64,000 nt of DNA from Deinococcus sonorensis KR-87. Lineage in GTDB: Bacteria; Deinococcota; Deinococci; Deinococcales; Deinococcaceae. The stretch covers positions 1-64,000 of the forward strand of contig NZ_CP158298.1 in assembly GCF_040256395.1 (NCBI RefSeq), written 5' to 3'. Of the stretch, positions 41,355 to 50,445 are shown in pieces. Each line of letters opens with the position of its first letter. The stretch's first letter is position 1. The notes beneath the pieces are model-generated. The model ran no database searches. It was not told the DNA's origin and saw nothing but the letters and a program-made list of their open reading frames with translations. The position numbers were made by a program, and so were the translations under genes.

Positions 41355-42240
41355 ATGCCGAAGACCATCGGAGCTGGCGGGCAGAGCATGACCTGCGCCA
41401 GGTGCGTCGGACGGGTTGAGCGTGGTCTGAAGAAGGTCGATGGGGACCTGAACGCCGGGGTCAACCTGGCCACTGAGCGCGCCACGGTCCGGGAGCTGCC
41501 CGGCAGCGTCAGCCCCATCATCCGGGACGCCGGATATGAGGTGCTGGAGGAACCGGCGGGCCTCAGCCGCAATGATCAGCAACGCGAGGCGCGAGAGCGC
41601 GAAGTCACCCACCTGCGCGGTCAGGTGGTGTTCAGCGCGGTGTTCGCGCTTCCATTGCTGTTGCTGGCCATGGTCCCCATGCTGATCCCTAGGGTCGAAA
41701 ACTTGCCGATGATGACCTTCGGGCATGACGTCACGCGGACGCTGAACAGGGTGATGCTGGCGCTGGCCCAGCCGACCCAGTTCGGTTCCGGACGACGGTT
41801 CTCCCGTCTGGGTTGGAAGAGCCTCAAAAACGCTTCCCCGGAAATGAACACCCTCGCTATGGGCATCGATATGGTGCTGGCAGAGGTGCTGCCCAGCGGG
41901 AAGAGCGACGCCGCGAAGCCGCTGCAGGCTCAAGGAGAGCGGGTGGCGTTCGTGGAGACGGCATCAACGACGCGCCTGCGCTCGCTCAGACGGACGTGGG
42001 CAGGGCCAGCGCCACGGGAACGGGCGTGGACGTGGAGACGGCGGACATGATCCTGTTGAGCGGGAACCTGCGCGGCGTCCCGGACGCCTTTGCGCTCAGC
42101 CAGGCAACCCTGCGCAACATCCGCCTGAATCTCTATTTGGGCGTTTGCCTACACCATCATCCTGATCCCCGTCGCGGCCAGCGTGCTGTATTCCGCGTTC
42201 GGTGTCCTGCTCAGCCCGGTCCTCGCCGCTGCGGCCATGG
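41355..42240 (+). pseudogene. copA: CopA-type copper ATPase with large internal deletion
   Basis: Starts at ATG 41355 with an HMA domain (SMTCARCVGRVERGL), then the first TM helices (VVFSAVFALPLLLLAMVPML) and [10 protein letters not shown]. The sequence then jumps to [20 protein letters not shown], near the end of the ATP-binding domain, so about 400 residues holding the CPC, TGE and DKTGT motifs are deleted. A frameshift near 41960 follows, and the end ([38 protein letters not shown]) is in another frame, with a further shift near 42145. Not functional. Confidence 0.9.
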
Positions 42241-42266
42241 GGTTGTCCACGTCACGCCGGGGCCAC

Positions 42267-42622
42267 GCTGCCGGATCGTCTCCTCGGGTGAGGCGGCGCT
42301 GGCGCGTCTGGATGCATCGACCACGGCCCGGCAGTGCCCACACCTGATCCTGCTGGACCGGAAATTGCCGGGCAGGTCCGGCCTCACGTTGTTGCAGCAG
42401 CTCACCCGGCACCCACAGCGCTGCCGCATTCCGGTCGTGATCTTGAGCGTGTCCCACGCGACCTGCGCTGTGCTCGCCAGTGACCAGGAAGACGCGTCCA
42501 GCTGCCTGATGAAGCCCGAGCGATCTAAGGACCGGATCCGGACGCTGCAGGCGCTGTCAGCGTTCTGGCTGCGCGCCGCCACCCTGGTGCCGTCCCGGCT
42601 GAACGGTCAGAACAGCGTTTGA
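42267..42622 (+). pseudogene. Receiver-domain remnant
   Basis: After the CopA remnant the frame reads [40 protein letters not shown] and [14 protein letters not shown], the middle and end of a receiver domain with the phospho-Asp in LLDRKLPG. The N-terminal acidic pair is missing. It resembles the intact receiver gene that follows, so it may be a decayed duplicate. Confidence 0.65.
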
Positions 42623-42643
42623 AGGCCTGTGGCAAACTACCGC

Positions 42644-43099
42644 ATGCCTGCACACTCCCTGCACCTGCTCGTGATCGATGATCTGCAGGAGGAAGCTGAA
42701 CTGTTTAGAAGTGCTGTGGAAGAGGTCGTTCCTGAGGTGCGGCTGTCCAGCTGCACCACCGCGGAACAGGCGCTCGCCTTGCTCGCCCATGATGACGACC
42801 GGCCCGACCTGATCCTGCTGGACGTGAACCTGCCGGGCGTGTCCGGCCTGGAGCTGCTGCAGCGCATCAAGACGGATCCAGCGCTGCAGTGCCTGCCTGT
42901 GATCATGATGAGCACCTCATCGATGCCCTCCCAGATCACCGCGTGTTACCGAGGCTACGCGAATGCCTTTCTGGTCAAACCCCCGGGCTTCCAGCCGCTC
43001 ATGGAGGCGGTGGAGGGGCTCATCCGCTTCTGGAGCAACCCCGCCCTGCGGCTTCCTCCAGCGGCCATCCACCGCCGGCGCTCCACACCGTTCAGCTGA
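42644..43099 (+). CDS. Stand-alone response regulator (Rcp1-like receiver)
   Basis: A 151-residue single receiver domain from ATG 42644; GTG 42629 would add five residues. It has VIDDLQEEAELF (acidic pair), phospho-Asp in LLDVNLPGVSG, Ser/Thr in MMSTSSMP and Lys in FLVKPPGFQPLME. No output domain. Such proteins act by protein contact, often with phytochrome-type kinases; none is in the window. Its end overlaps the convergent AraC pseudogene by 8 bases. Confidence 0.88.
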   Translation: MPAHSLHLLVIDDLQEEAELFRSAVEEVVPEVRLSSCTTAEQALALLAHDDDRPDLILLDVNLPGVSGLELLQRIKTDPALQCLPVIMMSTSSMPSQITACYRGYANAFLVKPPGFQPLMEAVEGLIRFWSNPALRLPPAAIHRRRSTPFS

Positions 43100-44044
43100 C
43101 TGCTCCTGGCTGGCGCAGCCGCGTCAGGTCCTTGAGCGGCGTGCGGCCGAACAGCCGGGCATCCTCCCGAGTGAACTGCGACGCGCTGACGTAGCCCACC
43201 TGACGGCTTGCCGCGCCCGCGTCCATCGCGGTGGACGCCAGCAGGCGGCGCGCCTCCTGGAGCCGCAGCAGCTTCTGGTACTGGACGCGACTGAGGTCCG
43301 TGATCGCCTTGAAGTGCAGGTGGAACGTCGACGTGCCCATGTGCACCAGCTCCGCAAGGGCCTCCACGCTCAGCGGTTCGCCGTAGTGCGTCCGCACCCA
43401 CTCAATGGCCCGCGCCACCCGCTCTACGCTGGAATCCGCCTGTCCCAGCTGCGCCACGCGCCCCCCGACGCGGCTGAGCAGCAGGCGCATCAGGATCTCG
43501 TCCACGAGCATCGGGCCCAGCAGCGGCGCCTCGCGTTCGTCCGCCATCGCCTCCATCAGGCGCGCCGCGGCGCTCACGATTCCCGCGCTGGTGTCGCTCA
43601 CGGACACCCCGCGGTGTGTGCCCTCGGCAGCCCGTGCGGATACGCCTTCAAGGTCAGCTCCGCGATGCGGCGTGGATCCAGGTCGATGTTCAGAGTGAGA
43701 AACGGTTCGCGTGGACGGGCGCGGGTCACGCGCGTCGCGACCGGCAGGTCCACCGAGTACACCAGCAGCCGCGACGGGTTGTATCCGTACACGTCCGAGC
43801 CCAGAAACACGCTTTTGGCGCCCTGCGCGACGATGCACAGCGCCGGCTGCTGCATGCTGTGGATGAGGTCCTCGTGGATGTGCGTGGACCGTGAAGCATG
43901 CACCCCGGACAGCCGCAGGTCAACGAGGCCGTCGTGCGGCGTGGACTGGCGCAGCAGTGTCCCGAGGCGCGCCACGTCGCCCTGGTGCGGCGCCAGGGGC
44001 GCGTCGAGGTGCGGCAGAGGGGGAGCGTTCTTCTCGGCATTCAT
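43092..44044 (-). pseudogene. AraC-family regulator with one frameshift
   Basis: The N-terminal half, started at ATG 44044 (MNAEKNAPPLPHLDAPLAPH), contains the AraC_N domain (ALCIVAQGAKSVFLGSDVYG, LLVYSVDLPVATRVT) and runs into a stop at 43598. The C-terminal half continues in another frame from about 43630 (GVSVSDTSAGIVSAAARLME) through two helix-turn-helix motifs (LAELVHMGTSTFHLHFKAIT, QVGYVSASQFTRE). One single-base indel between about 43605 and 43640 restores a normal 315-residue protein. It would regulate the neighbouring reductase genes. Confidence 0.88.
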
Positions 44045-44118
44045 GGGGTGGGTCTCCTGAACGTCAGGGAGCGTCACATCAGGAAAGGGCAGTGGCGAGG
44101 ACGTGACGCTCCGGCGCG

Positions 44119-45102
44119 CTACTGATGGCCGACGATGGGGTGCGGGACGTACGGCGCCTCGAGGAACGTCACCTCTTCGCGCGTGAGCTTGACGTCCAGC
44201 GCGCCCACGGCCTCCTCCAGGTGCGACAACTTCGTCGCCCCGACGATCGGCGCCGTCACCGGAGACTGCTGCAGGAGCCACGCCAGCGCGATGCGGGCAC
44301 GCGATACGCCATGCCGTTCGGCCAGTTCCGCCACCCGCGTCACGATCATGCGGTCCTGCTCGGCCGAGGCGTCGTACTTCATCCGCGCCACCTGATCGTG
44401 TTCTCCCCGCAGGGTGCTCAGGTCGCCCACGTCCCGCGTGAGGCGCCCACCCGCCAGCGGGCTGTACGGAATCACGCCGATGCCCTGGGCGCGGCACAGC
44501 GGCAGCATCTCCCGCTCCTCCTCCCGGTAGATCAGGTTCAGGTGGTTCTGCATCGACACAAAGCGTGTCCACCCGTGCCGTTCGGCCACGTGCAGGGCCT
44601 GTTGGAATTGCCAGGCCCACATGGCGGACGCGCCGATATACCGCGCTTTGCCCGCCTTGACCACGTCGTGCAGCGCCTCCATCGTCTCCTCAATGGGGGT
44701 GATTGGGTCCCAGCGGTGAATCTGGTAGAGGTCCACGTCATCCGTCCCGAGGCGCGTGAGGCTGTGGTCGATCTCGCTCAGGATCGCCTTGCGTGAGAGC
44801 CCCGCGCCATTCGGCCCGTCGCGCATCTGGCCGTGCACCTTGGTGGCAATCACGACCTCGTCGCGCCGGGCGAACTCGCGCAGGGCGCGGCCGAGAATCT
44901 CCTCACTGACCCCGAGCGAGTAGACGTTGGCCGTGTCAAAGAAGTTGATGCCCAGGGCCAGCGCCCGGCGGATGACCGGGCGGCTGTCCTCCTTGTTCAG
45001 CACCCAGGTGTGAATCCAGCGCTCCGGGTCCCCAAAGCCCATGCACCCCAGGCAGATGCGCGAGACGTCCAGTCCGGTGTGGCCCAGTTTCACGTACCCC
45101 AT
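44119..45102 (-). CDS. Aldo/keto reductase
   Basis: A 327-residue (alpha/beta)8 NADPH-dependent oxidoreductase. The catalytic tetrad is visible: Asp and Tyr in FFDTANVYSLG, Lys in IATKVHG and His in YQIHRWD. The C-terminal cofactor site PIVGATKLSHLEEA matches the family. It belongs to the YghZ/YakC-like group. It is the only intact enzyme, with the cupin, in a cluster whose regulator and other members are broken. Confidence 0.93.
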   Translation of the reverse strand: MGYVKLGHTGLDVSRICLGCMGFGDPERWIHTWVLNKEDSRPVIRRALALGINFFDTANVYSLGVSEEILGRALREFARRDEVVIATKVHGQMRDGPNGAGLSRKAILSEIDHSLTRLGTDDVDLYQIHRWDPITPIEETMEALHDVVKAGKARYIGASAMWAWQFQQALHVAERHGWTRFVSMQNHLNLIYREEEREMLPLCRAQGIGVIPYSPLAGGRLTRDVGDLSTLRGEHDQVARMKYDASAEQDRMIVTRVAELAERHGVSRARIALAWLLQQSPVTAPIVGATKLSHLEEAVGALDVKLTREEVTFLEAPYVPHPIVGHQ

Positions 45103-45311
45103 CGCTACTCCCGTTCCTCGTTTTCCAGAATGGGAGCGGTTCGTTTCTCAGCACGGACACTGGCGGTCCCAGCCCGCCATGACCTCGCTGCGTCCGGGTG
45201 GTGGACGAGCACGTCATCCGCGCCGCTCCTTTCACCTTCCCACGGTTGTCTCCGGCCTTCACCGTTCTGGTGAGCACCTCGGTCCGGGGCGAGGTGACGC
45301 TCATCACCAGG

Positions 45312-45710
45312 TCAGTGGCCCCGGTACTGCTCGTCAGTGACGTGCTCCAGCCAGGTGACGGGCGTGCCGTCCAGCGCTTCCTGGATGGCCAGGTGGGTCA
45401 TGGCGGTGGTGGGGGCCGCGCCGTGCCAGTGCCGTTCTCCCGGCTCGAACCACACCACGTCGCCCGGGTGAATCTCGGTGATGGGACCACCCTCCCGCTG
45501 CACCAGGCCGGCGCCGGCCGTGACGATCAGCGTCTGACCGAGCGGGTGCGTGTGCCACGCGGTCCGGGCGCCGGGTTCGAAGGTGACGGCGTTGCCGGCG
45601 GCGCGGGCCTCGCCCTCGGCGGTGAACAACGGGTCCAGGCGGACGGCGCCGGTGAACCAGTCCGTGGGGCCAGTGGTGGAGGGACGGGAACCGCTGCGGT
45701 GGATCTTCAT
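45312..45710 (-). CDS. Cupin-domain protein
   Basis: A 132-residue single cupin started at [11 protein letters not shown]. Cupin motif 1 is [21 protein letters not shown] and motif 2 is [18 protein letters not shown], with His, His, Glu/Gln and His placed for metal binding. Proteins of this type (often next to AKR and SDR genes) are similar to carboxymuconolactone decarboxylase-associated cupins. Substrate unknown. Confidence 0.88.
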   Translation of the reverse strand: MKIHRSGSRPSTTGPTDWFTGAVRLDPLFTAEGEARAAGNAVTFEPGARTAWHTHPLGQTLIVTAGAGLVQREGGPITEIHPGDVVWFEPGERHWHGAAPTTAMTHLAIQEALDGTPVTWLEHVTDEQYRGH

Positions 45711-45729
45711 GGTGAACTCCTGTGGGCGC

Positions 45730-46100
45730 TCAGGTGAGCGTGCGAGTGACGCGCACGGCGCCTTGCTGCTGGAGGACGCCGATGCCGCCATCGAAGTGAT
45801 CGAGGGGCATGAGCCCGGAGGCAACGCCGCCATCGCGGCTGAAGATCGCGAGGTTACCCCAGGGGGCATCGTACGCCAGGCTTCTCCACTGCCCCGTGCT
45901 GCCCGCGGGCGCTCCTCTGGTGAGCAGGCGCCTGGGGAGGTCGCTGATCTTCTCGGTGCCGGCGACGTCCGTCATGGTGAGGGGCAGCAGGGACGCGAAG
46001 TCCCGGGGGTGATGGTCAGAATGTTCTGTCCGGCGGTGAGGGTCAACTGCTTGCTCTTCCTGTCCTGTTCGGGGTGGATGCAGGCGGGCCCATGCGATCC
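45730..46100 (-). pseudogene. Cyclophilin-like fold protein, frameshifted
   Basis: The C-terminal part is readable: [35 protein letters not shown], and [18 protein letters not shown]. The preceding RDFASLLPLT and the beta-strand region QLTLTAGQNILTITPG lie in other frames, so the gene is broken near 45980-46020 and lacks a clear start. Such small cyclophilin-like proteins are regular companions of AKR/SDR/cupin genes. Confidence 0.72.
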
Positions 46101-46113
46101 ATCGGCAGGGTGA

Positions 46114-46854
46114 CTAGGGCTGGGTGGTGGGCCGCACCGCAAATTCGGTGACGTTGGTGTCGTCCGGCGGGTCCACCGCAAACGCCACCACGCTGGCCAC
46201 CCGGTCCGGCGAGATGCCGTACTGCTGGTACAGGGCGCTCATAACTTCCGCCGCACCCGGATGCGTGATGCCGCCGAGCAGCTCGCTGGTGATCGCAGCG
46301 GGGTAGATGGTCGCCGTGCGGATGTTCGTCCCCTCCTGGGCGGACTCCAGGCGCAGCACCTCCATGAAGTTACGCACGTACCACTTCGTGCCCCCGTAGA
46401 TCGCGGCGCCTGGGTCGTACTTCAGCCCAGCGACCGAGGAGGTGGTGATGATGTGCCCGCGCTTCTGGCGGATGAAGGTCGGCAGGACGGCCGCCACACC
46501 GTGCAGCACGCCCTTGATGTTGACGTCCACCGTCTGGCTCCACTCGTCGGTCTTCAAGGCGGACAGCGGCGCCGTGGGCATGATGCCCGGCGTTCAAGAA
46601 CATCACGTCCACGCCCCGAACACCTCTTTCGCTCGCTCGACGACCCGGGTCTGGTCGGCCGGGTCCGTCACGTCCATTACCTGGTACACGGCCTGCCCGC
46701 CCGCGCTCTGACTATCTGCCGCGAGTCGCTTCAGCTGCGCCTCGCGGCGCGCGCCCAGCACGACCCGGGCCCCGTTGCTGGCGAGCAGCCGCGCGGTGGC
46801 CTCGCCGATGCCGGAGGACGCCCCGGTCACGATCACGACTTTGTCTTGAATCAT
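46114..46854 (-). pseudogene. SDR oxidoreductase with two close frameshifts
   Basis: GGAG precedes ATG 46854; the N-terminus has MIQDKVVIVTGASSGIGEAT and runs to VFGAWT and a stop at 46603. The next 30 bases read VMFLNAG in a second frame, and from 46581 the original frame resumes (MPTAPLSALKTDEWSQTVDV) through the catalytic IYGGTKW to the C-terminus. A one-base loss in a G-run near 46612 and a one-base gain near 46585 explain it. The 30 bases between contain a stop, so the gene is probably dead unless these are sequencing errors. Confidence 0.85.
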
Positions 46855-46935
46855 TTCTCCGCTCCTTGTGGGGTGCCAGTCCGGTCGTGAGGCGGTGGAA
46901 CACGCCGCCATTCATCTCCTCTTCGTGTGGCCGGC

Positions 46936-46982
46936 GGGACTTGCCCCGTGCGGCTGGGAAGGGGAGAGTGGGACTTGCCCCG
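46936..46982. repeat. Direct repeat GGGACTTGCCCCG, two copies
   Basis: GGGACTTGCCCCG occurs at 46936-46948 and 46970-46982, 34 bases apart, in the region upstream of the minus-strand SDR gene. It could be a regulator site for the AraC protein or a trace of duplication. Confidence 0.5.
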
Positions 46983-47184
46983 GCACACAAAAACTCTAGG
47001 GAGGCGAGCACGCGCACACTTGCCTGATGATCCAGATTTTTCACCCGATCCTCCCGCCGTGATGCGGGAAGAACGGCAGGTGAGTTATGGAAAGCGGTGG
47101 GGGCCGTTGGGCTTCCCCATCCGTCGCTCTCCTTCAACGGTAACGAAAGTGCAGTTCAGTCCGTTCAGCGGAGGCGATCAACTT

Positions 47185-47212
47185 CGTTGCGTCATTGGTC
47201 AATGACGCAACG
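47185..47212. repeat. Perfect 13-bp-arm palindrome upstream of the resolvase
   Basis: CGTTGCGTCATTG (47185-47197), GT, CAATGACGCAACG (47200-47212). Perfect arms with a 2-base centre, as in serine-recombinase crossover sites. It lies about 100 bases before the resolvase start. Confidence 0.75.
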
Positions 47213-47250
47213 GAATCAGTCGGCTGACCAGCACAGCGTCGCAGACGCGC

Positions 47251-47292
47251 ACAATCCTGTCGCAAAACCACAGTGAAAGGCGACAGGTTTGT
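47251..47292. repeat. Second interrupted palindrome upstream of the resolvase
   Basis: ACAATCCTGTCGC (47251-47263) pairs with GCGACAGGTTTGT (47280-47292) with one mismatch, 12 of 13 pairs, around a 16-base spacer. With the first palindrome it forms a compound site of the size and position of a res region. Confidence 0.65.
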
Positions 47293-47308
47293 GCAACAGG
47301 AGGAGCAG

Positions 47309-47833
47309 ATGCTCATCGGTACGCCCGCGTCAGCCGGGCACACGACTAGGACACTGCCGCGCAGGTCGACGCGCTCACCCGAGCGGGGGCCGAGCGCATC
47401 AATCAGGAGGCCGCTGGAATCGCCCGGAGCCGCACCGCCTGCTGGATCAGCTGCTGCCCGGTGACGTGCTGCAGATGTGGAAGCTGAACCGGCTCAGCCG
47501 CAGCTTCAAAGACTGCTGGACCAGCTGAACAGCACGCAGGTCGGGATCCGCTCGTTGACCGAGCAGATCGACACCACCACCCCGGCCGGCCGGATGATGC
47601 TGCAGATGGTCGGGGCCTTTGCCATGTTTGAGTGCGAGATAATCCGCGAGCGTACCCGCGCTGGCCTGGAGAGTGCCCGAGCCCAGGGGCGGGTTGGCGG
47701 CCGCAAGCCCAAGCTCACCGCCCAACAGCGCACAGCTCCAGTGCGCGGGGTGCAGGAGGGACGCTCCAGCATGCCCGAGGCCGCCCGATTCTTCCAGGTG
47801 CACCCAACCACCGTCAGCTGCCGGGTGGCCTGA
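47309..47833 (+). pseudogene. Serine recombinase (Tn3-type resolvase/invertase), frameshifted
   Basis: AGGAGGAG precedes ATG 47309. The first codons in frame read MLIGTPASAG, but inserting one base restores the normal MLIGYARVSR with the catalytic Ser. Further shifts interrupt the region up to LSRS. From about 47500 a good frame continues: VGIRSLTEQIDTTTPAGRMM, QMVGAFAMFECEIIRERTRA, GLESARAQGRVGGRKPKLT and an HTH end. It is inactive as it stands, and probably mobilised the surrounding DNA. Confidence 0.85.
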
Positions 47834-47906
47834 GCACAGCAGACGCCCCGAGCGGGCAGGCCACACATGCGCGCCTGGGAGTTACTGGGTGCCCTAAGCT
47901 CAGCGG

Positions 47907-48401
47907 ATGCTGCCGCGTCTGATGACTGTGCTGACCGCCTTCAGCCTCTTCGCTTCGTCCGCCTCTGCCGTGGAGTGGGCGGCGGGGGTCCAGGTCACCG
48001 GACTCACCTCCGGCACCCGATCTGGTGGGCCCATGTCTCCCGGCGCCGCGCTGGCGGTTGGGGTGCACCTCAGCGTCGAAGGCCACGTGAGTGACACGTT
48101 GAACCTGCGCAGCAGCTTGGAGGGCAACGTCGGGCTGAACCGCCTGCCCGAAGTCCGGCTGGACCTGACGCTGCTGCACCATGCGGGCCGCGTGTACTAC
48201 GGCGGGGGCGTGGGGTCCGGGCTGGTGGCCGACTTCGGCAGCAATGAGTCCGGCCTGCCAGGCATCGTGTTCTCGCCCATCACGATGTTGAACGCACATG
48301 CGGTGCTGGGGTGGGACCTTGGGAGCAGCCGCCTGGAGGGCGTGCTGCGGCTGGGGCCCGAACACGCCCTGGAGGTCCGGGCCATCTTCCCACTGAACTG
48401 A
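47907..48401 (+). CDS. Secreted or outer-membrane protein, function unknown
   Basis: A 164-residue protein with a signal peptide (residues 1-21, ending ASA). The mature part is beta-rich with alternating patterns (AALAVGVHLSVEGHVSDTLN, LRSSLEGNVG, RLEGVLRLG) like a small beta-barrel. TAAGCT ends 6 bases before the ATG and no ribosome-binding site is present, which suggests a leaderless mRNA. No family recognised. Confidence 0.65.
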   Translation: MLPRLMTVLTAFSLFASSASAVEWAAGVQVTGLTSGTRSGGPMSPGAALAVGVHLSVEGHVSDTLNLRSSLEGNVGLNRLPEVRLDLTLLHHAGRVYYGGGVGSGLVADFGSNESGLPGIVFSPITMLNAHAVLGWDLGSSRLEGVLRLGPEHALEVRAIFPLN

Positions 48402-48473
48402 CGGTTCGGCGCACCCTGCACCTTGACCCGCAGGTGCCCAACCAACTCCAGCGGTCCAGATCGCTCGTGCAGG

Positions 48474-49319
48474 CTAATCCGTGTCCGCGCGCTGGTCCTC
48501 GGCCGCCAAGCGCGCCTGATCCAGTTTCGCCTGCACCTCGTCTCCCTCCTGGGTGAGCTGCGCGGTCTGACGATGCAGGGTGTCCCGTTCCTGCCCGAGG
48601 CGTTCCAGTTCCTCTCGGTTCAGCCTGGTTTTCGCGCGGAGGTGCTCAATCGCTTCTTGTGACGTCACGGCCATCTGTTCCAGCTGGGTGCGCTGCACCG
48701 CGTGGGTCTGACCCTCGGCTTCGAGGGAACGGACCTGCTCGACCGCCTGCTGAGCCATCAGGTCCAGCTGGGCCAGCGCCCGCTCCTCGCCGTCATGCTC
48801 AATCTCCAGCACGGTCGCCACCATGTCGGCCCGGACCTGCTTCAGCTGCGCCACCTGCTCGCTGGAACTCGCCTCCTCCAGCGCGGCCTGGATCAGCAGT
48901 TCCAGATTTCTGGCATGGTGGTGCACCGACTCGCTCAGCAGGCTCAGCAAGTGGGCACTGACCAGCTCCAACGGGGTGCTCCGGACGTTGGAGAGGGTGT
49001 GCTGGATGCTGAGCGTCAGCTGCCGGGCGGTCTCAATCTGCCGCTGCCCTGAGGTCACGATCTGTTGCAGGGCCACCAGCTGACCGGGTTCGCCCTCCAG
49101 CCGCTCTTCGCCCAACTGCCGGAGGGTGGACGCGACCACCTGACGCAGCGTCCCGGTGTACGCGATCTGCTCACGGCCAGCCGCGATGAGCTGCTCGAGC
49201 ACGTTGCGCTGGGCAAAGCCCGCCGCGCCCACGTGCTGCCGAGCGGCGTCCACCATGTGGCGCTCAGCGCGTTTGTCGGCATCGTCGGCGTTGGTGCCCG
49301 CCCGGAGATCGTCTGTCAT
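48474..49319 (-). CDS. Long coiled-coil protein
   Basis: A 281-residue protein if started at ATG 49319 (MTDDLRAGTNADD). It is almost wholly helical, rich in Leu, Gln and Glu with heptad spacing (QLDLMAQQAVEQVRSLEAEG, EELERLGQERDTLHRQTAQL). There is no TM segment or signal peptide. TACACT ends 5 bases before the ATG, indicating a leaderless start. Function unknown; a structural or scaffold role is inferred. Confidence 0.7.
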   Translation of the reverse strand: MTDDLRAGTNADDADKRAERHMVDAARQHVGAAGFAQRNVLEQLIAAGREQIAYTGTLRQVVASTLRQLGEERLEGEPGQLVALQQIVTSGQRQIETARQLTLSIQHTLSNVRSTPLELVSAHLLSLLSESVHHHARNLELLIQAALEEASSSEQVAQLKQVRADMVATVLEIEHDGEERALAQLDLMAQQAVEQVRSLEAEGQTHAVQRTQLEQMAVTSQEAIEHLRAKTRLNREELERLGQERDTLHRQTAQLTQEGDEVQAKLDQARLAAEDQRADTD

Positions 49320-49419
49320 ACGGCAGTGTAGAGGAGCCTGCTGCACGGGGCAGCTTCCTCGGCGTGACCCTCGACTGGAGGACAGGCAGCCGCGGCCCAC
49401 CACACATCCGGCTTGAGCT

Positions 49420-49565
49420 GAGAGGTGGGAGGCGAGCGGCCCAAGCGGAAGGCCCAGCAGCGCGTTGAGCTGGCGGGCAGGGTGCAGAAGGGAGCTTCAG
49501 CATGGCCGAGGCCGCTCGGCCGTTCCAGAAGCACTGGCCCCTCAGCTGACTGGTGGCCCTGGCGC
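49420..49565 (+). pseudogene. Second resolvase C-terminal scrap
   Basis: GERPKRKAQQRVELAGRVQK and the following DNA are closely similar to the HTH end of the resolvase at 47309-47833; both include a version of GTGCAG-A/GGGA-GCT, then AGCATG-CCGAGGCCGC. Only the C-terminal helix-turn-helix part is left and it is frameshifted. Two related elements were therefore once present. Confidence 0.7.
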
Positions 49566-49819
49566 AGCAGCCACCTGAGGACGAGAGGGCGCCTGCAGTG
49601 AACGTCTGGCGGGACGTCAAGGCATGCCCCAGCTGCCGGTCAGGACCTGCAGCCGCAGGTGGTGGGCCGGTCCCAGCAGGTTCTGGCACTCCGCGGATGC
49701 CGCAGGCCCGGCCCGCGGGACTTCGACAACCCGCTTATCCGCCGAACCCTTCCCGCCCTCACCACAGCCGCTCCGCACGGCATCGGGAAGTGCAGGTCCA
49801 TCCCAGCCCGGACACGTCC

Positions 49820-50127
49820 AGCAGCTCAGCGACGCGCTGCGGCAGCTCCGCCTGCCCGAGGTCGCTCGCATCCTGCTGCCCGATGACCGGCGCCTGCCGT
49901 GCCGCGACCGGGTGCGGATCACCGCCAGCGCGCCGCTGGGCCTCTACCCCTCGCCCTGGGGAGGCGTTTCACCAACGTACTGGCCTGCGGACGCAGCTCC
50001 TGCCCGGTGTGCGGGCCGCGCATCAACGCCCGACGGGGCCGCGAGGTCGTCACGGTGGCGCGCACTGGAGGAGCACGGGCTGAGGAGCCAGCGGGTGGAC
50101 TGGACGCCCCGGCGGGTGGCCCGGTGA
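49820..50127 (+). pseudogene. Rolling-circle Rep-like protein, N-terminal remnant
   Basis: One frame reads VQQLSDALRQLRLPEVARIL, CRDRVRITASAPLGLYPSPW; a second frame then gives GRRFTNVLACGRSSCPVCGP and RINARRGREVVTVAR. A pattern of C-x(4)-CPVC followed by basic residues is typical of the N-terminal zinc ribbon of rolling-circle replication proteins. The catalytic HUH and Tyr motifs are absent. Assignment is tentative. Confidence 0.5.
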
Positions 50128-50411
50128 TGAAGGGCTGTTCCCGCCACTGACTCGACTGTTCGCCACGTCCGTGGGGTGATCCGAGACCGTGTTGGGCCAG
50201 GTTCAGGCGGGTTGGCCTGTTGCTTCATCCTGCCTCAGCCGCTTCCTCGCAGGGCGTGGCATGTCGGTGGTCAACATCACCTCGTCGCTTCCGTCGCTCC
50301 CGCCTTCTGCCAGGCCGTGTCGGACGAGCCGCTTGAGCTGGGCGACGCGGACCACGTCATTTCTGGCCCCTTCCCCTGGATGACCGTGAACGGTGTAGGC
50401 CAACGCCCAAA

Positions 50412-50444
50412 TAGTTAGGGCTATAACCATTATATAGCTAATTA
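50412..50444. promoter_or_regulatory. MarR-type operator over the start of the marR gene
   Basis: An extended dyad centred at 50428: TAGTTAG (50412-50418) pairs with CTAATTA (50438-50444) with one mismatch, and TATAA (50422-50426) pairs with TTATA (50430-50434). It lies in an AT-rich patch ending one base before the MarR start codon and includes the likely -10 box. Confidence 0.75.
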
Positions 50445-50445
50445 C

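Noticed and set aside
47185..47292. A two-repeat CRISPR-like array
   Set aside because: The repeats are inverted and differ from each other; there is no regular direct repeat with spacers.
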